Shown piece after piece: positions 33,929 through 42,494 of a stretch of DNA of 64,000 nucleotides. The notes under the pieces are model-generated. The model was not told where the DNA came from. It worked only from the letters and a program-made list of their open reading frames with translations, and made no database searches. The translations under genes and the position numbers were made by a program. Within the stretch, counting starts at the first letter, position 1. Each line of letters opens with the position of its first letter. Source of the DNA: an uncultured Clostridia bacterium (GTDB lineage: Bacteria > Bacillota > Clostridia > Christensenellales > Borkfalkiaceae); NCBI GenBank assembly GCA_947589385.1, contig CANPZW010000004.1, positions 1-64,000 on the forward strand. The letters run 5' to 3'.

Positions 33929-34330
33929 AGCTTCAAACTTCGTATAAGCGTCGTTTTGCGGCGTCGCGCTACGTTTTCTCGGGTCGTGTACTTCTGTGTA
34001 CACTCCCTTTCGTAAAGCCTCGCGCTTCTTGCCAAACTCGCTTCTCCGAAGTTTGATTGCTCGGACGGGGAGAAATAAAGTAAACGCATTTTCGCAATTT
34101 AAAACGGAGAAAGTGCCAAACTCGCTTCCCCGATACGTTACTACGGCATTGCTGCCGCTGCAAATTTTCGGCAAACCCTAAATTTAAGCCGTAAGGCTTA
34201 ACGCGGGGGCGTCGCAAAGCAGAAAATAATTTCGCCTATCGCACCGCTTACATTCCGATTATTTCAAGCGGCGCGGTCTGCGGTTTGATATATACACTAT
34301 TTTTAAAATTTTAAGGAGAAAGTAATTACT
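33929..34330. repeat. 402-base repeat-like insert between rpmJ and rpsM
   Basis: No plausible gene. It holds two near-identical copies of GCCAAACTCGCTTCTCCGA (34031-34049 and 34115-34133, one mismatch), a GTGTAC/GTACAC hairpin (33986-34003) and a CCGCTT/AAGCGG pair near 34245-34272. The 125-aa frame on the minus strand covers the repeats and the rpmJ antisense and is probably not a gene. The SD and start of rpsM are intact, so the insert is read through or has an internal promoter. Confidence 0.6.
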
Positions 34331-34705
34331 ATGGCACGTATTGCCGGTGTAGATTTACCCAGAGAAAAGAGAGTCGAAATAGGACTTACCTACATCTACG
34401 GTATCGGACTTAAAACCAGCCAGAAAATTCTTGCCGCAACGGGCGTTGACCCCGATACGCGCGTCAAGGACCTGGACGAAACTACCGTATCCAAATTGAG
34501 AGAATACATCGACCATAACATCAGGGTTGAGGGCGAACTTCGCAGCGAAGTGTCTCTTAACATTAAAAGACTTATGGAAATCGGCTGTTACCGCGGTATC
34601 AGACACAGAAAGGGTCTGCCTGTACGCGGTCAGTCCACAAAGACCAATGCGAGAACCCGCAAGGGTCCCCGCCGTACGGTCGCAAAGAAGAAAGGCGCAA
34701 AGTAA
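34331..34705 (+). CDS. rpsM: 30S ribosomal protein S13, 124 aa
   Basis: '[25 protein letters not shown]' start; the basic C-terminus '[20 protein letters not shown]' contacts P-site tRNA. SD AAGGAGA. Confidence 0.98.
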   Translation: MARIAGVDLPREKRVEIGLTYIYGIGLKTSQKILAATGVDPDTRVKDLDETTVSKLREYIDHNIRVEGELRSEVSLNIKRLMEIGCYRGIRHRKGLPVRGQSTKTNARTRKGPRRTVAKKKGAK

Positions 34706-34718
34706 GGAGGTAGCATAA

Positions 34719-35117
34719 ATGGCACAGCAAAAAAAGCAGACTGTTACAAGAAAGCGCAGAGAGCTTAAAAAAGTAGATAAAGGCCAGGTACACATTCAGT
34801 CCTCCTTCAACAACACGCTCGTCACAGTAACCGACCTTCAAGGCAACGCGATAAGCTGGTCGTCGGCGGGCAGCCTCGGATTCAAAGGTTCCCGTAAGGG
34901 TACTCCGTTCGCGGCGCAGATGGCGACCGAAACGGCAGTTAAAGCCGCGAAGGAACACGGTCTCCGCTCGGTGGAGGTTTATGTAAAAGGCCCGGGCGCC
35001 GGCAGAGAATCGGCAATACGCGCAATAGGCGCTTGCGAAGTGGAAATCAGTTTGATTTCGGACGTATCCCCCATCGCGCACAACGGTTGCAGACCGCCTA
35101 AGCGTCGCAGAGTATAA
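34719..35117 (+). CDS. rpsK: 30S ribosomal protein S11, 132 aa
   Basis: '[26 protein letters not shown]' and the C-terminal '[15 protein letters not shown]'. Platform protein of the small subunit. SD AAGGAGGT. Confidence 0.98.
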   Translation: MAQQKKQTVTRKRRELKKVDKGQVHIQSSFNNTLVTVTDLQGNAISWSSAGSLGFKGSRKGTPFAAQMATETAVKAAKEHGLRSVEVYVKGPGAGRESAIRAIGACEVEISLISDVSPIAHNGCRPPKRRRV

Positions 35118-35131
35118 GGAGGTATTGAAAT

Positions 35132-35755
35132 ATGGCAACATACAGAGAGGCTAAATGCCGCCTTTGCAGAAGAGAGGGCGGAAAGCTGTTTTTAAAGGGC
35201 GATAAATGCTATACGGGCAAATGTCCGTTCGAAAGAAGACCTATGGCTCCCGGTCAGCACGGCGCGGCGAGAAAGAAGGTTTCCGAATACGGTCAGCAGC
35301 TTCGTGAAAAACAGAAGGTCAAGAGAATTTACGGCGTACAGGAAGGTCAGTTCCGCGCGTATTACGAACAAGCCGACAGGATGAAGGGTATCACGGGCGA
35401 AAATATGCTTTCCCTTCTCGAACGCAGGCTTGACAACGTAATATTCCGTATGGGCATAGGTTCCAGCCGTGCTCAGGCGCGTCAGCTTGTAAGCCACGGA
35501 CATTTCCTTGTAAACGGCAAAAAGGTAAACATTCCCAGCTATATTGTAAAAGCAGGCGACGTTATCACCGTAAAGGAAAGCAAATCTTCCAACAAATTTT
35601 TTGAAGAAATAAAATCGATGAAAGCGGGTAATATGCCCAAATGGGTAGAGTTCGACCCCGCAAAATTAGAGGGTAAAATCTTATCGTTGCCCGCAAGGGA
35701 CGATATTGACAGTCAGATTTCCGAACATATGATTGTCGAGCTGTACTCCAAGTAA
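35132..35755 (+). CDS. rpsD: 30S ribosomal protein S4, zinc form, 207 aa
   Basis: Zinc-binding N-terminus with C9, C12, C26 and C31, then the S4 RNA-binding domain ('[26 protein letters not shown]'). Primary 16S rRNA binder and, in Bacillus, autogenous regulator. SD AAGGAGGT. Confidence 0.98.
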   Translation: MATYREAKCRLCRREGGKLFLKGDKCYTGKCPFERRPMAPGQHGAARKKVSEYGQQLREKQKVKRIYGVQEGQFRAYYEQADRMKGITGENMLSLLERRLDNVIFRMGIGSSRAQARQLVSHGHFLVNGKKVNIPSYIVKAGDVITVKESKSSNKFFEEIKSMKAGNMPKWVEFDPAKLEGKILSLPARDDIDSQISEHMIVELYSK

Positions 35756-35780
35756 TAAGTAAAGTAAAGGAGGAAGTTTT

Positions 35781-36734
35781 ATGATCGAAATGGATATGCC
35801 CAAACTCGAAGTGGTGGAAAGCGAGGACCAGTCCTATGCGAAGGTCGTCGTTGACCCCCTTGAAAAGGGCTTCGGTCTTACAATAGGCAACTGCCTGAGA
35901 AGAATTCTTCTGTCCGCCCTTCCCGGGGCGGCTGCGCAGGGAATAAGATTCCTTGACGGAAGCGTAAAACACGAATTTTCCGCAGTGCCGGGCGTAAAAG
36001 AGGACGTTACCGAGATAATCCTCAATTTAAAGACGCTTGCAATCAAGACGTCGGTTACCGATAAGGATTATATAAAGGTAGTCCACCTCTACAAGGAAGG
36101 TCCTTGCGAGGTGAAAGCGAGCGATATCGCCGAGGACGCCGAGATAGAAATAATCAACGGCGACCAGCATATCTGCACGATAGACGCCGGCGGGAAAATC
36201 GATATGGAGATAACCATAGGCCGCGGCCGCGGCTACAAGGGCGCGGACCATACGCGTACCGAGCTTATCGATTATATCCCCATAGATTCAATCTATACGC
36301 CCGTCAAAAAGGTCAACTACACGGTTGAAAATACGCGCGTAGGGCAGAATACCGATTACGACAAGCTCACCCTCGAAGTATGGACGAACGGCGCGTTCAG
36401 CGCGAAAGAAATAGTGTCGCTTGCTGCAAAAATAATGCAGGACCATATTTCGCTGTTCGTTGACCTTTCGGAATCTATAAGGAATATGGACATCCTCGTT
36501 AAAAACGAGGACGACAAGCAGGCAAAAATACTTGCAATGGCAATAGAGGAAATGGACCTTTCCGTCCGTTCCTACAACTGCCTTAAACGCGCAAACATTC
36601 ACACGGTGGAAGATCTTACGAAGAGAACCGAAGACGAAATGCTTAAAGTCAGAAACCTCGGCAGGAAGTCTTTGGACGAAGTTATAGCAAAACTCGCTTT
36701 CTACGGACTTACACTTTCAAATAAGGAGGACTAA
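35781..36734 (+). CDS. rpoA: DNA-directed RNA polymerase subunit alpha, 317 aa
   Basis: N-terminal dimerisation domain ('KGFGLTIGNCLRRILLSALPG'), linker at about 230-245, and alpha-CTD with 'VRSYNCLKRANIHTVEDL' and 'VRNLGRKSLDEVIAKL'. SD AAGGAGG. Overall length is typical. It is the only core polymerase gene in the window. Confidence 0.98.
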   Translation: MIEMDMPKLEVVESEDQSYAKVVVDPLEKGFGLTIGNCLRRILLSALPGAAAQGIRFLDGSVKHEFSAVPGVKEDVTEIILNLKTLAIKTSVTDKDYIKVVHLYKEGPCEVKASDIAEDAEIEIINGDQHICTIDAGGKIDMEITIGRGRGYKGADHTRTELIDYIPIDSIYTPVKKVNYTVENTRVGQNTDYDKLTLEVWTNGAFSAKEIVSLAAKIMQDHISLFVDLSESIRNMDILVKNEDDKQAKILAMAIEEMDLSVRSYNCLKRANIHTVEDLTKRTEDEMLKVRNLGRKSLDEVIAKLAFYGLTLSNKED

Positions 36735-36737
36735 ATT

Positions 36738-37244
36738 ATGCCCGGTAAATTGGGAAGAACTGCGGAGGAGAGAGAGGCGCTTTTAAGAAACCAGGCGTCG
36801 GAGCTTCTCTGGAAAGGAAAAATAACCACCACGGCGGCAAAAGCGAAAGCGCTTCAACCCTACGTTGAAAAAATAATCACCAAGGCGATAAGGGTATTCG
36901 ACGACAATATCGAATTCGAAGTCACCTCTAAGGACAAAAAGGGCAAGGACGTTACGGTTAAAAGCGTAAAGGACAGCCCCAAAAAGCTTGCCGTACGCCG
37001 CCAGATAATGGCAAAGCTGTACGATTTGCAGGAGGTAAAACCTTTCAACGAAAGCAAGAAGGATTTCAAAGCGCGCACAGCGGACATTCAGCATCCCTTG
37101 ATGGAAAAACTCTTCAACGAAATCGCGCCTAAATACGCGCAGAGAAAGGAAGAGAACGGTCAGGGCGGCGGTTATACCCGTATCTATCTTTTGGGCGCCC
37201 GCCGCGGCGACGCAGCAGAGATGGCAATAATCGAATTGGTTTAA
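36738..37244 (+). CDS. rplQ: 50S ribosomal protein L17 with internal insertions, 168 aa
   Basis: The conserved N-terminus '[22 protein letters not shown]' and C-terminal '[26 protein letters not shown]' frame a middle that is about 45 residues longer than in Bacillus. The extra residues lie at about 55-75 (charged '[12 protein letters not shown]') and 90-110. Last gene of the cluster, starting 3 bases after rpoA and followed by a terminator. Confidence 0.95.
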   Translation: MPGKLGRTAEEREALLRNQASELLWKGKITTTAAKAKALQPYVEKIITKAIRVFDDNIEFEVTSKDKKGKDVTVKSVKDSPKKLAVRRQIMAKLYDLQEVKPFNESKKDFKARTADIQHPLMEKLFNEIAPKYAQRKEENGQGGGYTRIYLLGARRGDAAEMAIIELV

Positions 37245-37252
37245 AAAACTTT

Positions 37253-37282
37253 AAAAGCGGAGCTTGAAAGCTCCGCTTTTTT
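37253..37282 (+). terminator. Terminator of the ribosomal cluster
   Basis: AAAAGCGGAGCTT / AAGCTCCGCTTTT with a tight loop and continuing T run, 8 bases after the rplQ stop. Also usable by the leftward flavoprotein gene. Confidence 0.92.
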
Positions 37283-37297
37283 CGTGCCGTGAAAAAT

Positions 37298-37921
37298 TTA
37301 TCTGATGAAATTAGTGCGCGCGCCATGTTCGGTTTGCGGCGTTTCTATCCCCGCCTGCCTGCCGGCGTCGATACACTTCAAAATCCAGGCTAAATTCAAG
37401 CCGATATTTCTCATCGTCTGCATGCCTTCGAGGTCTTTTTTTACTTCTTCGGGAGAATTGCCGTGAACCATATTCCAATAAGACGAAGAAATTACGGGCA
37501 TTTCGGAAATTCCCAAATGTTTTGAAACTACTTCCAGAGAGGCGGTCGTGCCTGCCCTGCGCGCAGAAGCGATTACAGCCGCGGGTTTGTGCCTGAAATT
37601 TTCCCTGCCCGCATAGAACATTCTGTCCATAGCCGATAAAATCCTGCCCGAAGGGTGGGCGTAATAGACGGGCGTTCCGAAAACAAATCCGTCCGCATGC
37701 GCCGCTTTTTCAATCCAGGCGTTTGCGCAGTCGTCCGAAAAAACGCATTTTCCTGTCTTTGCGCAGCCTCCGCAACCTATGCAGTCCTGCACGGGTTTGT
37801 TGCCTATTTGTAGGATTTCCGTTTCGATACCCTGTTCATTTAGAACGCGGGCGATTTCGGATAAAGCCGTAAAAGTACACCCGTTTGCGCGCGGGCTTCC
37901 GTTGAAAAGCAATACTTTCAT
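37298..37921 (-). CDS. Flavodoxin-fold NAD(P)H-dependent FMN reductase, 207 aa
   Basis: 'LLFNGSPRANGCTFTALSEIARVL' is the FMN phosphate loop of the flavoprotein/iron-sulfur flavoprotein group. 'CIGCGGCAKTGKCVFSDDC' (about residues 48-66) carries a cysteine cluster that may hold an Fe-S centre, as in iron-sulfur flavoproteins. 'GTPVYYAHPSG' lines the flavin. A cytosolic redox role is inferred; the substrate is unknown. GAGGTGA lies before the ATG. Sits alone downstream of the ribosomal cluster in convergent orientation. Confidence 0.82.
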   Translation of the reverse strand: MKVLLFNGSPRANGCTFTALSEIARVLNEQGIETEILQIGNKPVQDCIGCGGCAKTGKCVFSDDCANAWIEKAAHADGFVFGTPVYYAHPSGRILSAMDRMFYAGRENFRHKPAAVIASARRAGTTASLEVVSKHLGISEMPVISSSYWNMVHGNSPEEVKKDLEGMQTMRNIGLNLAWILKCIDAGRQAGIETPQTEHGARTNFIR

Positions 37922-38125
37922 ATTTTCACCTCATATTTTAAGGATATTTAACAAAATTATATTCCGTGCAGACGGATAAGTCAAATATTGTTTTATGGGC
38001 GGATAAAGGCAAAATCGGAATTATTGCAAAAAGTAATTTTTTTCGTATGCGCTGAATAAAATATACAGTATTATTTGTTCGATTGACGTCAAATAAATGA
38101 AAATAAATAATTTATTTTCATTTTC

Positions 38126-38153
38126 TTGACATAAAAATTAAGCGTGATATAAT
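38126..38153 (+). promoter_or_regulatory. Promoter of the first small membrane protein gene
   Basis: TTGACA (38126-38131), 16 bases, TATAAT (38148-38153). The word GTGATATAAT around the -10 box recurs at the second paralogue. Confidence 0.75.
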
Positions 38154-38218
38154 ATAAGTATAAAATTTATTAAAATGAATTGATGATTTCAAAAGGTCAT
38201 CAGTAAAGGAGAAAAATT

Positions 38219-38455
38219 ATGTCGTTTGACAAATGGTTTAACAGCCAAAGCACACTGTTGAAAGTAATTCTGCTTATCATTCCCTTTGTCGGCTGGATAG
38301 TCGAATTACTTGTAAGATTAAGCGTTATGCTTACCAAAAAGGACGTAGTCAGCATCGTCGTATTCTTGCTTTTCCTCTTGATAGGTTGGGGCTGGTTCCT
38401 TTGCATAATCGACTTGATTTATATGATTGTTACAGGTCATCTTCTTTTTGCGTAA
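38219..38455 (+). CDS. Small membrane protein, 78 aa, paralogue 1
   Basis: Function not recognised. A short amphipathic start (SFDKWFNSQS) leads into two membrane helices: about residues 14-36 ('LLKVILLIIPFVGWIVELLVRL') and 44-72. A basic/charged loop 'TKKD' separates them. AAGGAGA lies before the ATG. Own promoter and terminator. About half its residues match the next gene (38610-38843), so the pair arose by duplication. Membrane-localised by prediction only. Confidence 0.78.
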   Translation: MSFDKWFNSQSTLLKVILLIIPFVGWIVELLVRLSVMLTKKDVVSIVVFLLFLLIGWGWFLCIIDLIYMIVTGHLLFA

Positions 38456-38463
38456 ACTAAAAA

Positions 38464-38497
38464 AATTCCCGCCGTCGGTCGGCGGGAATTTGATTTT
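38464..38497 (+). terminator. Terminator of paralogue 1
   Basis: AATTCCCGCCG-TCGGT-CGGCGGGAATT, 11 bp, then TGATTTTTTT. Confidence 0.9.
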
Positions 38498-38552
38498 TTT
38501 AACTATATAACCGTTAAAGTCATAAATCGTGCCGAAATTTTAGGTATATATA

Positions 38553-38580
38553 TTGACAATTATTTTATAAGTGATATAAT
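38553..38580 (+). promoter_or_regulatory. Promoter of the second small membrane protein gene
   Basis: TTGACA (38553-38558), 16 bases, TATAAT (38575-38580), with the same spacing and the same GTGATATAAT word as paralogue 1. Confidence 0.75.
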
Positions 38581-38609
38581 TAAAATAGTAATTATTAAGG
38601 AGAAATATT

Positions 38610-38843
38610 ATGTTCGCAACTTGGTTTAACAGGCAAAGTCGGCTTATTCAGATTCTTCTTCTTTTGATTCCCGTAGTAAACTGGATTACGGAAATTCTTG
38701 TAAGATGGTCGGCAGCTTTCAAAACCAAAAGCCTTTTGACTATTATTGTGGCGATTCTCGTTACTTTCTTGGGCTTGGCATTTGGTTGGATTGACTTAAT
38801 TTGGTGTTTGCTTTTCAAACATCTTATTTTTGCAAAAGCGTAA
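38610..38843 (+). CDS. Small membrane protein, 77 aa, paralogue 2
   Basis: Same layout as its upstream neighbour: 'WFNRQSRLIQILLLLIPVVNWITEILVRWSA' aligns with 'WFNSQSTLLKVILLIIPFVGWIVELLVRLSV', then a second helix ending 'IDLIWCLLFKHLIFA' beside 'IDLIYMIVTGHLLFA'. AAGGAGA precedes the ATG. Independent promoter and terminator suggest dosage or condition-specific use. Function unknown. Confidence 0.78.
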   Translation: MFATWFNRQSRLIQILLLLIPVVNWITEILVRWSAAFKTKSLLTIIVAILVTFLGLAFGWIDLIWCLLFKHLIFAKA

Positions 38844-38850
38844 TCAAACC

Positions 38851-38884
38851 GAAGCGGCGGTCGCAACTTTGCGACCGCCGCTTC
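38851..38884. terminator. Terminator between paralogue 2 and the phosphoesterase gene
   Basis: GAAGCGGCGGTCGCAA / TTGCGACCGCCGCTTC, near-perfect 16-bp inverted repeat with a very short loop. It lies between convergent genes and likely serves both. Confidence 0.8.
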
Positions 38885-38894
38885 TATATTTGCT

Positions 38895-39482
38895 TTAAAT
38901 TTGCGCCTTATCGTAAATACTGCCGTCAAGGGTCTTGAAGTAAAATACGCCGCCGTCGTACAAAATGTACCCGTGCGTATTTTTTTCGTCTTTCGGCAAG
39001 GAGACGGAGCCCGGGTTCAGATGCAGAAAGCCTTCTTCCCGTGCATTCAAGGGCACGTGAGTATGCCCCGTAATATAAACGTCGCCGCCGTCAAGAGGGG
39101 GAACTTCCCTGTGCCCGTGGGAAAGATATATGCATTTTCCGTCGGCGTAAACCGCGGCGTAATCGGAAAGTATGGGGAAGGGCAAAACCATTTGATCGAC
39201 CTCGCTGTCGCAGTTTCCGCGCACGCAGATTATCTTATTTTTATAAGCCGAAAGCAATTCCGTCACTTCTTTGGGCGAATATTCTTCGGGCAGCGGATTT
39301 CTCGGCCCGTGATATAAAATATCCCCCAAAAGCAAAAGTTTGTCCGCGTTCTCCTGTTCGAACGCCCGTAAAAGTTCCTTGCAATATTTTGCCGAACCGT
39401 GTATGTCCGAAGCAATAAAAAGTTTAACCGAATTTACGGGATTTGCCGCGCCCTTGTTTTTCTGCCGCCCGAATAAAAACAT
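38895..39482 (-). CDS. yfcE: YfcE/MJ0936-family metallophosphoesterase, 195 aa
   Basis: Calcineurin-type metal motifs in order: 'SDIHGS' (D-x-H), 'GDILYHGPRNPLP' (GD), 'RGNCDSEVD' (GNCD), 'LSHGHR' and 'ITGHTHVP'. The GPRNPLP segment is typical of YfcE. Hydrolyses phosphodiesters; the physiological substrate is unknown. The N-terminus carries about 18 extra basic residues, kept because GGAGAGA precedes the ATG at 39482. Confidence 0.9.
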   Translation of the reverse strand: MFLFGRQKNKGAANPVNSVKLFIASDIHGSAKYCKELLRAFEQENADKLLLLGDILYHGPRNPLPEEYSPKEVTELLSAYKNKIICVRGNCDSEVDQMVLPFPILSDYAAVYADGKCIYLSHGHREVPPLDGGDVYITGHTHVPLNAREEGFLHLNPGSVSLPKDEKNTHGYILYDGGVFYFKTLDGSIYDKAQI

Positions 39483-39511
39483 AATCTCTCCATTTAACCG
39501 TAAGTAGTTTT

Positions 39512-39540
39512 ATTTTACTATTGTACATCATTTTTGTCAA
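39512..39540 (-). promoter_or_regulatory. Promoter of the phosphoesterase gene
   Basis: Minus strand TTGACA (39535-39540), 17 bases, TAAAAT (39512-39517). Confidence 0.65.
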
Positions 39541-39584
39541 TCAGCGGTAGGGCATTTTAAAAAGTATCGCTTAGAAAATCGGAT

Positions 39585-40994
39585 TTATATCAAAGGGGCG
39601 AAAAGGCGCAGAATGAAGCGCGAAAGCCGCTTTGCGGTAGAAATTTTCCCCTCGGTCAGCGGCAGCGAGACTGAAAGGCACCTCATAAAATCCGCCTCCG
39701 CATCGTCGCAGATTTTTCCGCCGAACATTATCCCACATTCGTAATTGAGCCGCATGGAGCGGAAGTCGAAATTATAGCTGCCGAGAAAGACTTCATTGTC
39801 GCAGATAACCGATTTTGCGTGCATAAAGCCGGGAGTAAATTCAAAAAATTTTACGCCGCCGTCCTCCATAATGTGCGCCGTGGCTTTTGAAAGCTCGAAG
39901 GCGTACGGCTTATCCGGAACGTGCGGAAGAATTACTTTCACGTCAACGCCGCGCTTTGCCGCAAATTCCAGCGCGCCCGCAAGACGTTCGCTAACGCAGA
40001 AATACGGCGTCATAATATGCACGCGGCTCTTTGCGCCGCTGATTTTTTGGACGTATAGTTCCTCGCAAAAGCCTTTGGCGGGTGGATTGTCGCAGTAGGG
40101 CAGACAAATTTTTTCTCCGCCGAAGGGAATTTCCGCCGAATATTCCCCCCGCCACATGGCGTTGAACATTCCCTCGAAAACCTGCGCCGCCGTGCCGTAA
40201 ACGACAATACCGTTGTCTTTCCAAAAGCCGTAAGGGCTTGAAATATTGGCGTATTCGTCGGCAAGATTTACGCCGCCCGTAAAGGCAGTTTTCCCATCTA
40301 TCGTAATAATTTTTCTGTGGTCGCGGCAGCCGAGGCGGGAGCGCGGCACGGGGATAAGGCGGTGGAAAATTTTTACTTCCGCACCCGCCTGTTTCAAAAG
40401 CCGTACGTCGCGCCTTCCTATTTTGAAAGCCGACCCAACGCCGTCTATAAGCATTTTAATTTCCGCGCCGTTTTTCTTCGCACAGCGCAGGGCGTCGAGA
40501 AACAGGTCGAAGATTTTCCCTCGGCTGACTATAAAAAACTCGATACATACCCGTTTTTCCGCTTTTTTCAGTTCCGTGAAAAGCCGTTTGAAAAACAGCG
40601 AACCGTCCGGGAAATACACGGCGTCGTCGTAACCCGCCTCGCAAGTGCCGCACATGGAATTGGCGCATTTTCCCAAAGGGGTTAGGGGAGCCGTTTTTGC
40701 CTTAAAAACGCCATACGTATTGCTTCTTTTGCCCGCGACGAGGTAAATTATCGCCCCCGCGAAAGGCAGCGCGGCAATAAGGACGAACCACGCGCATTTT
40801 CCTTCGGAAGCGCCGCCGCGCGACAGCAGGATGACGGAAGCCGCCGCTGAGAGCAGCCATGCGCCCGCGTAAGCCGCCGCCACGGGTATTAAGGAGGGGA
40901 CGTACAGGCATAAAAAAATAATTGCGGCGATTTGCGCCGCAATCAATAGTACATATAAAAAATTGAGCGAGAATATTATCCTTGTTATGCGCAT
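39585..40994 (-). CDS. cls: Cardiolipin synthase, 469 aa
   Basis: Two N-terminal membrane helices with the PLDc_N region ('CAWFVLIAALPFAGAIIYLVAG'), then two phospholipase-D HKD motifs: 'DHRKIITIDGKTAFTGG' and 'MHAKSVICDNEVFLGSYNFDFRS'. Joins two phosphatidylglycerols to cardiolipin at the membrane. Starts 16 bases after the dehydrogenase gene with no SD, so translation is probably coupled to it. Confidence 0.93.
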   Translation of the reverse strand: MRITRIIFSLNFLYVLLIAAQIAAIIFLCLYVPSLIPVAAAYAGAWLLSAAASVILLSRGGASEGKCAWFVLIAALPFAGAIIYLVAGKRSNTYGVFKAKTAPLTPLGKCANSMCGTCEAGYDDAVYFPDGSLFFKRLFTELKKAEKRVCIEFFIVSRGKIFDLFLDALRCAKKNGAEIKMLIDGVGSAFKIGRRDVRLLKQAGAEVKIFHRLIPVPRSRLGCRDHRKIITIDGKTAFTGGVNLADEYANISSPYGFWKDNGIVVYGTAAQVFEGMFNAMWRGEYSAEIPFGGEKICLPYCDNPPAKGFCEELYVQKISGAKSRVHIMTPYFCVSERLAGALEFAAKRGVDVKVILPHVPDKPYAFELSKATAHIMEDGGVKFFEFTPGFMHAKSVICDNEVFLGSYNFDFRSMRLNYECGIMFGGKICDDAEADFMRCLSVSLPLTEGKISTAKRLSRFILRLFAPLI

Positions 40995-41010
40995 ACAATT
41001 AAAGCGCAGG

Positions 41011-42027
41011 TCAAAGAATCATTTTCAGTACGGTCAGTTTGCTCGAAGGCGCGGCAAGCGCGGCGCGCTCTTTAAAAAGAGCAACGGGGTCATATTCCGT
41101 AAGAATTTCCTTTTCGAACACGTCCAGATTCACCGCTCCGTGCAAAAGCATATTTATTACCGCGTCCGTATAATCATACGCGTTGGATATTCCATAAACG
41201 GTGAGATTTTTAGCGAAAATGTCGCGCGCGTCCAAAGGCGACGAAGCGGAAGAAAGGCTTGAAATAACCACCGTCTTGCCCGAACCTACCAACCTTGTGC
41301 AAAGGTATATGGGCAGGCGGGAATTTCCGCAATACACCGCCGCGTCGCAAAGATGACCGCTTGTGGCGTTCAGAATATTTTCATTCAACTCGTCGTTGGC
41401 GGAAAAAGCGTAATACATACCGCACTTTTTCGCCCTTTCGAGGTTTGCGGGATTGTTGTCGATTATAACGGGAATCACCTTGTGGTATTGCAAAACCTGT
41501 GCGATTATATTGCCGTAAAAATCCGCGCCCACTACCGCGACCCTCTGACCTGCGGAGAGATTGAGTTTGTCGTATATATTTTCGGCAATACCCACCATTT
41601 CTATGCACAGCGCCTTAACGTCGTCAACCGCATCGGGGAGGGGAGCTACGTCGCTGTATTCGCATACGACGAAGTCGCGCAAAAATCCGTCGAAGTCCTT
41701 GCCCGCGGTGATAACGGAAGTACATTCGCGCGGTTTGCCGCTGAGGCAGGCAAGGCATTTGCCGCAGGCGCGGGTAGGCTCGAAATAAACCCTTGAATTT
41801 TTTTCAAGACCGTAGCACGCTTCACCGAGTTCCGTCACTATCCCGACGGCGGCTTTGCCTATGGTTTTCGGATATACGGGTTCCGCCTCGCCCGTGAAAA
41901 TCTGCGCGTCGAAATCGGTCATAAGCAGGTGTGAAACCTTGACTTTGACCTGTGTAGGCGAAGTGATATTTTCGCTTGTGCCTTCGTTTACAAGCGTTTG
42001 CGGACCTTTCAAAACCCAATTATCCAT
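41011..42027 (-). CDS. Medium-chain dehydrogenase-like protein without catalytic zinc ligands, 338 aa
   Basis: Zinc-type alcohol dehydrogenase fold. The structural zinc lobe is kept ('CGKCLACLSGKPREC', about residues 88-102) and a Rossmann domain follows ('VAVVGADFYGNIIAQVLQ'). The catalytic Cys (usually GICGSD) is replaced here by 'LLMTDFD', and the GHE motif by 'IGKAAVG', so ordinary alcohol oxidation is unlikely. Related non-canonical members serve in lipid- or sugar-linked pathways. The gene precedes cls and may share its transcript, hinting at membrane lipid work. Substrate unknown. Confidence 0.75.
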   Translation of the reverse strand: MDNWVLKGPQTLVNEGTSENITSPTQVKVKVSHLLMTDFDAQIFTGEAEPVYPKTIGKAAVGIVTELGEACYGLEKNSRVYFEPTRACGKCLACLSGKPRECTSVITAGKDFDGFLRDFVVCEYSDVAPLPDAVDDVKALCIEMVGIAENIYDKLNLSAGQRVAVVGADFYGNIIAQVLQYHKVIPVIIDNNPANLERAKKCGMYYAFSANDELNENILNATSGHLCDAAVYCGNSRLPIYLCTRLVGSGKTVVISSLSSASSPLDARDIFAKNLTVYGISNAYDYTDAVINMLLHGAVNLDVFEKEILTEYDPVALFKERAALAAPSSKLTVLKMIL

Positions 42028-42039
42028 AACTTATTGTTC

Positions 42040-42068
42040 ATTATACGCTTTTTTAAGCGGATTTGCAA
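42040..42068 (-). promoter_or_regulatory. Promoter of the dehydrogenase-cls unit
   Basis: TTGCAA (42063-42068), 17 bases, TATAAT (42040-42045) on the minus strand. The ATG lies 12 bases after the -10 box, leaving a leader of only about 5 bases and no SD. Confidence 0.65.
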
Positions 42069-42145
42069 CTAAATTTAAAGGAAATTGAAAAAGATAAGAA
42101 TTTCGCATGTTTCGGGTGAATTTTTCAATATCGCCTTTAAAATAA

Positions 42146-42174
42146 TTGACTAAACGAAATAAATTATATATAAT
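42146..42174 (+). promoter_or_regulatory. Promoter of rpmE
   Basis: TTGACT (42146-42151), 17 bases, TATAAT (42169-42174). Confidence 0.75.
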
Positions 42175-42212
42175 GATTTGGTATTTAAAGATTTAAAAGC
42201 GAGGTGAAAGGT

Positions 42213-42416
42213 ATGAAGCCCGAAATACATCCCGATTATCACGAGGTGACTGTTGTCTGCGCTTGCGGCGCGACGTTTACTACGGGAACGACCAAGAAAG
42301 TCGATACATTAAAGGTGGATATCTGCAATAAGTGCCATCCTTTCTTTACCGGGAAGCAGAAGCTGGTTGATACAGGCGGCCGTGTAGATAAGTTCAAGAA
42401 ACGTTATAGCATATAA
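42213..42416 (+). CDS. rpmE: 50S ribosomal protein L31, zinc form, 67 aa
   Basis: '[24 protein letters not shown]' with zinc cysteines C16, C18, C38 and C41. The ATG at 42213 is chosen; GAGGTGA just upstream is its SD and contains the alternative GTG. Subunit-bridge protein. Confidence 0.97.
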   Translation: MKPEIHPDYHEVTVVCACGATFTTGTTKKVDTLKVDICNKCHPFFTGKQKLVDTGGRVDKFKKRYSI

Positions 42417-42422
42417 AAAATA

Positions 42423-42453
42423 CGGCTCTGGAAATTCGGAGCCGCTATTTTTT
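42423..42453 (+). terminator. Terminator of rpmE
   Basis: CGGCTC / GAGCCG, then CTATTTTTTAA. The stem is short, so partial read-through into the next gene is likely. Confidence 0.7.
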
Positions 42454-42494
42454 AACCGGATTTTGTAAATTAAGCCGAGCGGTAAGATTTCTTT

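Noticed and set aside
33797..34174. 125-aa minus-strand ORF at rpmJ
   Set aside because: Antisense to rpmJ and made of the repeat copies; no SD. More likely a chance frame in a repeated intergenic element.
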